Shown piece by piece: positions 55,590 through 64,000 of a stretch of 64,000 nt of DNA. The first letter of the stretch is position 1, and each line of letters starts with the position of its first letter. The DNA is taken from the NCBI GenBank assembly GCA_963556145.1, contig OY744468.1:1612001-1676000 (forward strand), read 5' to 3'. The notes beneath the pieces are model-generated. The model searched no databases, was not told the origin of the DNA, and was given only the letters and a program-made list of their open reading frames with translations. The translations under genes were made by a program, and so were the position numbers. Source of the DNA: Hygrocybe punicea. Its lineage: Eukaryota; Basidiomycota; Agaricomycetes; Agaricales; Hygrophoraceae.

Positions 55590-56580
55590 GAAACTTCATC
55601 CTAACCATCATGCTGCAATGCATCTGGGTCCTAAACTTTTGTACTTTGGGTTGATGCATGGCTGGTGGACTCTCACATTTGAAAGGATCATTGGACTTCT
55701 GCAGCAATATAACACGAACAACAAACTAGGTGAGCGATGACCCAGATAGTATTTGGCATTTGAACTCACTGCTCTCAAAGGCCAACTGGAAAGGACCATG
55801 CTGGAAACATTCTGCGTGGCATCCAACATCAAGGCTTTTCTGCAAAGGCCAAGTTGCCCCAAAGTTCTCAAGACATTGACACCTCTGCTCACAAGGATTC
55901 TCGCAGAACTTTGATGGAGGACATTCGTTCTCTGAGGCTCGACGATACTGGTCCTGTCACAACAGCACGCGAGGATATTGAATGGAAAAAACTCAAGCTT
56001 CTTGAAGATGATGTACATCACGCCCTTGCATCCATCTCACAAGGGCTGCACGCCAGAATCACCCAATGGTGCATGCCTAGACTATTTCCCCATATACGCC
56101 ATACCATTCGTGGCCTCAAGTATGCCATTGCTCATGCTTCAAAATGTGATAGTACCATCTTTATCAAAAATCTGCAAAGCAATACGCTCATACCCGCTGT
56201 AATCAGACAAATATTCTCGGTACAGTGCCCGGTGCAGCAGGATCAGTTCACGAAGTATTTCTTCCTAGTCGTTCATAAATTCTTACCATTGGAAAGTACC
56301 CTCCTTGATCCATTCCGAACATTGCCAGATTTTGGAGCGAGTATTTGGATGGCAGAGTTGGAGGAACAGCCGACCGTGATCCCCGATTGGCATCTGCTAT
56401 ACCATGCTATTTTCCGCCAATGGGATAAAGACACAGTAGTAATGAAACCCTTGAACAGGGTAAGTTAACGCATCATTATTGAAGACATTGGCTCATCCTA
56501 GGGCAGGAAATATGAGTAAACAGGCTTTGTGGCAACAAGAGGCCGTGCGAAGGCTTTTGGAAGGCTTGAACCTGTTATGA
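55590..56580 (+). pseudogene. C-terminal fragment of a Tnp2/CACTA-type transposon protein
   Basis: The plus-strand pieces are HHAAMHLGPKLLYFGLMHGW, WTLTFERIIGLLQQYNTNNK (the FERxxGLLQxxNTN block of Tnp2-type proteins, about 55660-55725), then after an intron LEGTMLETFCVASNIKAFLQ, and a longer frame 55854-56468 with DDVHHALASISQGLHARITQ and HLLYHAIFRQWDKDTVVMKP. A GTAAGT donor at 56460 leads to a last exon with ALWQQEAVRRLLEGLNL and TGA at 56578. The N-terminal half is absent. It is in the opposite orientation to the relic at 50990-53480, so it is a separate copy. Confidence 0.55.
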
Positions 56581-56687
56581 CACTCACCTATATAATCATA
56601 CAGTATCCCCTGCAAAGTTGCTAGCATCGCTGTATCGAAGTGCCTGTATCGAAGTGCCGTTGTAAGCTGTTAGCGTAGTCCCCTGGA

Positions 56688-57225
56688 ATAACAATAACTT
56701 GCCATCGTTCTTTGTGATGCCTGACTGAGCCGCTCATGACAATTCGAGATCCATCGTAATTCAGGTCTTTGGTAGTCATTCTATTAATTTCTATGGTGTT
56801 TGGTAGTCATTAATTTCTATGTACTAGGTTCTACTAGAGCCATACTAATGATGCAGCGGCGCTGCTTGATGTTTTGTGGTGACGGATTTCGCAAGTGCAA
56901 AATACATCACCACAAAACAATTCAGTAGCTGCTTACATAAAGCTTTTCTTCTTACTTTCCGACTCCCATCTCCAAGTCTCGCATAGTAGATATGTAGGAT
57001 AAAATGTGTAATTGTAGCACCTGTTTCAATTATCAAGCTTATTGTTGCGATTAAGCAGCGTCGGGGTGTATCAATTGAATGTTGTAATTGTAGCACCTGT
57101 TTTGATTATCAAGCTTATTGTTGCGATTACGCAGCATCAGGATTTATCAATTGAATGCTGTAGGCTCCCTAGTCATGGACGACAACCGCTCACCGCTCAC
57201 CATGGTACTGCCTGCCAGTGGCAAT
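56688..57225 (-). repeat. dispersed repeat, copy B (inverted relative to copy A)
   Basis: Reverse-orientation counterpart of 20767-21300. It carries the same hairpin (TTTTGTGGTGACG near 56874 pairing with CATCACCACAAAA) and the same flanking blocks (TCTATGTACTAGGTTCTACT, AAAGCTTTTCTTCTTACTTT). Near 57050-57130 a segment with TTGATTATCAAGCTTATTGT or its variant is tandemly duplicated in this copy. Confidence 0.7.
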
Positions 57226-57393
57226 TGTCTTCTTATTAATGTGTTTCGAGGACAATGGATGCCGCTCACCAAAGGCCTCTGTCAATTGTTTCCAATTTAT
57301 AACTGCACAGTATCCGAGAACGATCTCCAAGTTAGCATGCCCGATTCCAATCCGCCCAACCCGCCGCAATCCACTGTGTGAGGTCTCCAGCTC

Positions 57394-59824
57394 TTGAAAA
57401 GGGTGGGTCTCACTGGACCTTCAAGACCAGCACAGGCAAATTGGCAGAACCCATCGCTCACGCTACCTGGTTATCATCGACACTTGTATAAAGGCTACAA
57501 GTATCGTGAACTCCTGGACCGTCCTCATACTGTTAAGGAGGGAGATCCTGACAAAGTATGGGAAGCTGTGCCCCCTGTAATCCGACTGACTACCCCCCCC
57601 CGTTCTCCTTCGGTCAGTAGGCTACCTCAATCCCAGATAGCTTGCTCACACTAGTAATCTGTAGGTTCCATCGGCTTCGCAGTGCACTTCAGAAATTATG
57701 CCCATAGCTTCTGAAGGATCTTTGGAGGTTATTGCTCGTGAACCGACGTCTGCGCCCACCGACCCACTTTTGGCAACAACTTGTGCATTCTCAGCGCTAT
57801 CCATCCATCCGCCCATCACTCTCAATGCGCCGATGCAAAACTCCACCCAGCAGATTCCTCCTGCAATGGCTTTTCCAGCCCCTTCAAACGACTCACAGGC
57901 GTCACCGCTATACTTACCTGCACCATCCATAAATCTGCTTATGATCACTCCACCAACGCCTAATGCGTTCACATCCATTGCGCCGATGAAAAATTCTGCA
58001 CAGAGCATTTCTCCCATAACGGCCCTCCCAATCCATGTATTGGCCAGACCTGTGCCAGACAACTACTCTTGTCACATTCACCGCGACTTGGCATCAAACG
58101 TCGACATGAATATGTCTGAAGAGCACACCCCACCTGATATGGTCCCCGCGGCACTAGCTGCACTGAGACCATCCACACAACATGTCAACATCATGAATAA
58201 GGACATGGAAATGACCATAGACAGTTCCCAACCCAAAGGACCAGCCCAAAATGTTCAGCATACACCGTCCAATACCGGTTTCCCATCACAACCCACCACA
58301 ACATCTGGAAAACCCTCAAATGCCATGTCCACCATGACACAAACCACTCCGGTTCATTATCCCTCTTCTTCGAATGAGAATTCTTCTAATGTCATGCCTG
58401 TTGCGGCACAAACGGTGCCAGCTCATCAAAACCCTAGTGTTCCAAATTTCACTGGCTTGCAAGACATCACACCATTTCTAGAAGACACCGTGCAGCATGC
58501 TCTTCATTCCAATATAGATGAAGCGCTTGAATCTTCGTCAGATCGAGCACTCCACAAGTTTGTCAAGACATTCCCTTTGAAGTGCGCTTGTAAAGGCAAA
58601 GGCAAGGGCAAGGGCAAGGGCAAGGGCAAGGGCAAGGGCAAGGGAAAGGTGCAAGACAATGCGGAGTCCAACTCCAACTCTGACGAAGAAGAGAATTATG
58701 TCCATAAATCCAAGCCAAAAAGGAAGAGGGGTCCAAGGGGAGCTGTCAATTTTCTTCATGTACACCAATTTCTTATCAAATCTAGTGTCCCTGTTTTGAC
58801 ACCAGGTACGTAGAGTGCTTTGCGAGATTTTCTCCGACAGAAAGCTCTGCTCCCCTCTCAGGCAGATCCAATGCCCGAACAAGTCCCTCAAGCAGTCATC
58901 AAAGCCTTTGAGCATGAGGGCCATCCTGTTCCGGACCGCAACAACATCAAGTTGGACTGGAATGCTTCCCTTTATAATTCTCGGTGGAACAAGATGGCGA
59001 TTGGTTTCATCACTGAAACCTTCCTTGAAAACGTCCAATGGGGTGATTATCCTGCGGTGAAATACAATCAGAAGACGATCACGATATCTTTGATCATCCA
59101 ATTTGTTCAGATAAAGCTTGCTCCAGTTTCCACCAGAGCGTATCGAGAATGTGTAGCATCAGAAACAATTGACGAAGCATTGCTTACTCATATCCAACAG
59201 ATGCCAATATGAGATTTGATGTGCAAGTGAAGATATGGTCGGAGGAAAGGAGTCTGTCTTATTTTTACTATACGATTTCCGCAATGCTAATGTCATCTAC
59301 AGACATATGAGCGACGCTCGCAGATCATCAAACTCAACCAGGACAGAGATCCCGAAACCTGGTCCCGCATCAGCAACATTCTCCGTCGCCTCGATATCGC
59401 AGGGATGAGCTCCAATGAGAGTGAACCGGAGATGCCAAGGCCAGGGAGATGGAATGATTGGGATTGCAAGAAGGTCCGACGTGTTTCAATCGAGTGGATG
59501 AACCCAATGATCTCGACACTCTGGACTGTGGTCGAGACATAAGAAAATGTCCCCTTCAATGCCATCCTTCAACGTCGTGGTAATGCTGCACTCAGTCGTG
59601 AAAATGTTGCAGCAAGGATAGACAAAAGCAGAGTGCCAGTATTTGGCCTACCACACAATTGGTACAACGAAGATTGGTATCGCAATCTCAAAAGTTATGA
59701 ACAGAAACAACTTGCTGTGAAACCCGACGAACCTATTCTGAAGCTGGTACGTCGTCAATTGCTGGTGTATTCGCCTGCTTACATTTTGAAATGCAGGCTG
59801 CAGTGGTTCGTCATGGATAGCTGA
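57394..59824 (+). pseudogene. multi-exon Agaricomycete-type protein with Lys-Gly repeat; probable in-frame stop
   Basis: Function unknown. An N-terminal piece includes NPSLTLPGYHRHLYKGYKYR (about 57445). A long frame 57698-58813 is Ser/Pro/Thr/Ala-rich, with a conserved-looking helix (DTVQHALHSNIDEALESSSD), a (KG)n stretch encoded by a GGCAAG hexanucleotide repeat (58594-58650) and a basic nuclear-localisation-like KSKPKRKRGPRG. The next block (58820-59212) has MRDFLRQKALLPSQADPMPE and IKLDWNASLYNSRWNKMAIG. After an intron come YERRSQIIKLNQDRDPETWS, LDIAGMSSNESEPEMPRPGR and VPVFGLPHNWYNEDWYRNLK. A TAA near 59539 falls between TLWTVVET and ENVPFNAILQ in one frame. Splice sites near 58806 are ambiguous. 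Confidence 0.5.
58594..58650 (+). repeat. GGCAAG hexanucleotide microsatellite
   Basis: About nine tandem GGCAAG-type units inside the coding region, giving alternating Lys and Gly. It is prone to length change in whole codon pairs, so it would vary in length without breaking the frame. Confidence 0.85.
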
Positions 59825-60881
59825 CACAAAAGTTTGTATGGTACCCGATAGTAAACAACGCTGTAGTTTTTTTATTGTATGTGTGAGCACCACGAGAAAA
59901 GCAGCAGCAGTGGCAATGGCAATGGATAAAAGCTGGCTACAGGTGCAGTAAGGCTATCTTTGATTGTCTACTAGTCTTCGAGCCTTACCAAGTTTACACA
60001 GAACCAGCAGCCAGTGGACCAGATTTGGTAGAATAGTTACACACTCCTGGCAATATACACTCCTTCCCTCCTTCACAGAATGCCACATTCAAGGTTTTTT
60101 TTTCTTGCCAATTCAACCATTTTGCACGTCTGTTCTTGTCATCGACGCTCCCATCTTACATCACATCTTACATCGTGTTTCAACCACGTTCAGGTAAGCA
60201 ACTTCATACAGACGGTTCATTGATGCTCTTACCGGCTTCTAAGATCTCAAAACAAAATGAGTGTTCTGTTCACTGTCATTTGGGGGGATTTTTACAGCAA
60301 GAAGCGTGGCAAGCATCCACACGGCGACTGACGAATTATCCAGCATTGCCACTTAAAAGCCCTCCAGATTGACAAAATTGGGAGTGTGATTGTTAGGTAC
60401 ATTCTTTTTTTGCTCTTCTTGAATTGAAACAGGAAGGTGATGCCCGACAGGTCTAGTTGGCATGGTGAAAGTGGAAATGACTGGCTCAGAAGAGGTCATC
60501 TCACTGTCAATTTCAAGCGGATGGATGGTTCACACATGACAACAGCACACATATATTATTGCGATGAAGCATACTTTGAAATGTATGGAGGTCTCATCTA
60601 CACAAATACGTGTATATACTGCCCTTACAATGAAGGATGGAAAGGTGCAGGGCACAGGATGGATGGTGAGGAGGTGAAATGTGGGAGTATGGAAATCCAC
60701 TGCTATATCAGTGGTGGAAGTGGGCCTCTCAGTGGCCACCAAGTGGGCCTCTGAGCGGTGCACTCAGTGGGCCACTGAATATCTGGAAGCCAGATAATAG
60801 AAAATTCTGGCTGGGTATCTGGAAGTCAGAAACTGAAGCAAATAATTTATATTTCCTGATCGGTATCTTCCGTCCTAATAG
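59825..60881. other. intergenic, one unassigned open frame
   Basis: A plus-strand frame at 60437-60754 (containing HIYYCDEAYFEMYGGLIYTN and a Cys pair, NTCIYC) has no recognised relatives. Short GTGGGCC(T/A)CT-type repeats occur at 60720-60780 and a duplicated ATCTGGAAG motif at 60779-60828. Confidence 0.35.
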
Positions 60882-61282
60882 TTATTGTTGTTGTCATGTG
60901 ACTTGGCGGTTGCCGCTTTTGAACATGTTATTGAGAGGGTACTTCAAAGAGCTGTAGCTCACTCAATTGTGAATGGTTTGCTCTGAAAATTTAAATGTGA
61001 GGTATTTAGTAGTATAGCTAGGTGCAGCTGACAGGTGGAGTCATAATTTAAAGTATATAAAAAATCAAAATTTCCAGAGTTAGCAGTGAATGAAGTTGAC
61101 TTTTTATATACATTAAATTATGACTCCACCTGTCAGCTGCACCTAGCTATACTACTAAATACTTCACGTTTAAATTTTCTGAGCAAACCATTCACAATTG
61201 AGTGAGCTACAGCCCTTTGAAGTACCCTCTCAATAATATATTCAAAAGTGGCAACCGCCAAATCACGTGACAACAACAATAA
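60882..61282. mobile_element. 401-bp foldback element / hairpin
   Basis: The left arm 60882-61065 and right arm 61101-61282 are near-perfect reverse complements, separated by a loop of about 35 bp. The outer end is TTATTGTTGTTGTCATGTGA on the left and its complement, with one change, on the right. There is no coding potential and no clear target duplication. It is unrelated in sequence to the foldback at 24102-24747. Confidence 0.8.
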
Positions 61283-61729
61283 TGTATTTTGTAGACAAAT
61301 AGGATTAATTTTTACAGAATATCAGGTCAGTATCTATGGCTCAGATAGTCTAAACAATTGAGTTGATTTCCATGTTATGGATATCAGTGGGAATATTTTA
61401 AGAATTTGACTAGTTTTCTGTATTGCAAATACCGCTACAAAATAAGGAAAACAATAAGAGCGAGAATAATTATACTTTTGGGAAGCACTATTTTGTCTCT
61501 AGAAATTGTTTCCAGAAAAGTTTATTTTCTGTATAATATCCATATTGGAGATAACAATGAAAACAATTTCAATTTATACGTCATTATCTAGACATTATTC
61601 AAAGCAGAGATATCTTCCCATGTCTCCTGTGACAAGGCAACCAGGCCTGGAGGGATGAGATGGAATCTCACAGTGATCCTAGTGATGTTGAAGACAGGGA
61701 GCTGAGCTGGTTGAACCAGATAGAGATGC

Positions 61730-63470
61730 TGAGGAGGAGGTAGAGGAAGTAGAGGATGAGGAAGAAGGTGACAAGGAAGAAGGTGACAGTGATGATGACA
61801 ATAACAATGGACTTGACCTGGAGGATGAGGAAGGTCCCCCTGATGATGCAAAGGGCATGGAAGGTTATGGCACCTTATAAAATATTGTACACTCTGAATA
61901 AAATCCCTTTATGGGCTTGTATGACCCTTCAGCATCTTGGCATCCTCTACAATATTCTCGTACCATACTTTACAAGTCATACACCAGGCTGTTGAACATC
62001 ACAAGCCTTGGATATACTTGCCAATTGTTGTAGCAGACCACCCCAGACCAGTATGTGATTGAAATTCAAGCTGCCATTCCAGTATGTACATGCCAAGTAT
62101 GATAACAGGCTGATACACTAACTCCATGGCTTGATGGTGATGCTGTGCTGTCATGATCATCCTGTGGATGGCCAATATGACCTTGGCGGGTGAAAAACAA
62201 CAATATGCCATTGCCCTCATCAGGAAGCTCTTTGAGAACATTCCAGATGAGATGACCATTGGCCTCCTATACAACATTGTGTGTCAACTGCACCGCAGCT
62301 TCATCAAGAGGGACTTTCTCCCTGAATATGCTAGACTGTCCATGGGTCAGTCCAGGCTGGCCCTCACCTGATTTTGCTGGCCCTGACCCTGGACCTGGGT
62401 CATAAGGGCCAGGTCAGGGCCAGGCCAGGTCAGGGTCAGCCCTGGTCAGCCCTGGCCCTCTATCTCAAAAATATGTCCATACATGCTCTCCATTCACAGT
62501 ATTATAATCCACATAACAGTCTTCTAATCCACATAGTCATCATTAAAGTCAAAATCTCCAACATATTTCTTCATTATCCCTCCTTCCACATCAAGCCTTT
62601 TATCTGTATATGCAGCATGTAGCTTTTGAATTCCTTCATTGGCATTATCGAGGGTCATAGTATATGTGCTCAGCAATATAGGTTCAAGGTGTAGGTATAG
62701 CTAGATAGTCATGAGCCATTTTGGTAGCCTCTTATATCATGGAGTTATGAACCTGTTGGGGATCCCAAGGCTAAAAGGATCTCCAACTATGGGAACTAAT
62801 TTTTCAAGCCTGGTGTCTTTGGAAATGCTAAAGCATGCATGGTTAGAGTAAGCTAAATGACATACATGTACCTCTGACATCTAAGAGGGCTGGGCCAAGG
62901 CCAGGCCAGCCAATCGCCAGGCTGGGGTCAACCCTAGGGCCAGAGGGTCATGACCCTGCCCATGGACAGTCTAGAATACACCAATTGCCTCTCCTTCACA
63001 CTGTCTATCTTTCACACTTATGGGCACCAATGGCCATGTCAAGTGGTATACCACCCTCGCAAATGTGAAGGCTTTGGGTTATCGGATGGGGAGGGCTGTG
63101 AATGATTCTGGAATAAGATCAAGAAGCTCATCCCCATCCTTCAAGTATCAGAGGTATGATTATCATTTTTTTGATGTTGCCTGATCATATTTTTGATTGT
63201 GCCTTTTCCAGTTCCATCAACATTTGTCCATTCTCGGCATGCAGGTATGCCATCTGAGCAAGACATCGCTTGTGAATCTGGGTGACTAGCTGTCACAGAA
63301 ATGGTACCGATGTGAGAAACTGATGCAGCAAGCAGAGTCTAAATTGGAGAGGATTGAGATCTCCACTGAGATCTTGCACCAACAATGGAATCAACAAGTC
63401 CAAGCTCAGACCAAACCAGTGCCACATGAGCATGCATCATGTCCAGTTCTCTCCTGTGACATGTCTTGAT
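61730..63470 (+). pseudogene. KDZ-type transposase relic interrupted by a MITE
   Basis: KDZ (Kyakuja-Dileera-Zisupton) transposase remnant. An acidic stretch (about 61725-61860) precedes diagnostic blocks: WMANMTLAGEKQQYAIALIR, FENIPDEMTIGLLYNIVCQL and HRSFIKRDFLPEY up to 62328. After the 644-bp insertion the frame resumes as TNCLSFTLSIFHTYGHQWPC, VVYHPRKCEGFGLSDGEGCE and FWNKIKKLIPIL. An intron with the acceptor TTTCCAG follows, then FHQHLSILGMQVCHLSKTSL. Damage: a frameshift near 62150, TGA at 63103-63105 in the strongly conserved GCERFW block (Arg expected) and TAG at 63287-63289 (Trp expected). Catalytic residues upstream are not all present. Confidence 0.7.
62331..62974. mobile_element. 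MITE nested in the KDZ transposase
   Basis: About 644 bp with inverted ends: CTAGACTGTCCATGGGTCAG at 62331 against a right end whose reverse complement is CTAGACTGTCCATGGGCAGG. Subterminal GGCCAG/CTGGCC-rich tracts flank an AT-rich middle. The flanks read ...CCTGAATATG and AATACACC..., so AATA (or GAATA) looks duplicated. Deleting the element rejoins the KDZ reading frame as FLPEY then TNCLSF, which confirms the insertion. No protein is encoded. Confidence 0.7.
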
Positions 63471-63667
63471 CAGCATTATTAGGTCAATCCTGGACTGCTG
63501 GACAACAAGAAGTTGAGGTGATCCTTGTTTTGGAGGATACTCTCAAAAACTGACAGTGATCTGGGTGGCAATTGGAAGATCTGCTTGGTGGTAGCTCTCA
63601 GGTCAATGTTGATGTCATTGATTTGGGGATTCAGCCTTGTGAAGTTCGTGAAAACTGTTCCAGGCTT

Positions 63668-64000
63668 GTTACATTTTACAACTCTGCAACCCCAATTCCA
63701 ACTCCATTACCCACCATGACAAATTCTGCTTTACCACACCTTTCTTTTTCGTTCCTGTTTGCCTTTTGTCTTCTTTTGGACATCGTTGTTTATTCTTGTT
63801 CTTGTTCTCTTTTTATCCTTTCTTCTAGAACAATCCAGACTGACCATGGACATATCCCCATGTTACCTTGCTGTATCCGAATAGTCGCCTTGCCAATGGA
63901 TGTCACTTTCATTGTCTTTGCTGTACGATATACTGTCTTCTCAAACTGACGCACAATGGCTATCCTCACCAAACAGTTCATAACCGTGATGATCATCAGT
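63668..64000 (+). mobile_element. LTR-like dispersed repeat, copy 2 (cut by the window edge)
   Basis: Starts TGTTACATTTTACAACTCTG and parallels copy 1 from 49348, sharing ACCCACCATGACRA, TCTTGTTCTTTTTGTC-like pyrimidine tracts, the CCAGACTGACCATGGACATA block and CCGAATAGTC. It is in the same orientation as copy 1. Copy 1 and copy 2 differ at many positions and by small indels, so they look like old relatives rather than the two LTRs of one recent insertion. Confidence 0.5.

Noticed and set aside
3385..63289. UGA reassigned to arginine or selenocysteine
   Set aside because: Copia Pol, the Plavaka gene and the small gene at 46790 end at TGA in the right place, so TGA works as a stop; the pattern fits CpG decay better.

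Overview
This is a eukaryotic, fungal window, most likely from a mushroom-forming basidiomycete (Agaricomycetes). Coding regions are cut by short spliceosomal introns (about 49-84 bp), and the gene families are ones I associate with that class: Plavaka, KDZ and Tnp2/CACTA-type transposases, an Agaricomycete gag-like protein, Spt5-like NGN/KOW proteins, a DUF6698-like protein, REB1-like Myb proteins and F-box/LRR proteins. No tRNA, rRNA, CRISPR or prokaryotic operon structure was seen. Family names rest on motif recognition by eye, without database searches.

Layout. 1-3382: 3' part of a Ty1/copia retrotransposon with an open Pol frame and its 3' LTR. 3385-6116: a decayed gag-like gene (minus) and a probable leader/LTR. 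7303-18630: one Spt5-like gene (minus) split by two transposons, a 2.6-kb hAT-like element (8481-11090, 8-bp target duplication) carrying a mutilated BiP/HSP70 copy, and a 6.8-kb palindromic element (11470-18265, 7-bp target duplication) full of 33-bp repeats. 18838-20574: WD40 gene. 20.7-25.2 kb: dispersed and tandem repeats, an F-box relic and a 646-bp foldback. 25.3-35.7 kb: a cluster of lineage-type genes (DUF6698-like, REB1-like, coiled-coil proteins, an intact Spt5-like gene and an unknown). 35.8-40.1 kb: a nearly complete Plavaka transposase. 41-48.5 kb: broken copies of ordinary host genes (GH20 hexosaminidase, a possible TEA factor, CAND1, a protein kinase) plus one tiny intact gene. 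49.3-64 kb: an LTR-like repeat, Tnp2 and KDZ relics, another foldback, and a lineage-type multi-exon gene.

Together the window reads as a transposon-rich compartment in which genes decay by base change more than by indels. At least fourteen in-frame TGA stops fall where arginine (CGA) is expected, across seven unrelated loci, and two more stops replace expected tryptophan. This fits C-to-T change at methylated CpG. The genes do not form a pathway. The more novel points are the palindromic 33-bp-repeat transposon, the gene-capturing hAT element, and the fact that both insertions are confirmed because the interrupted host gene can be read across them.
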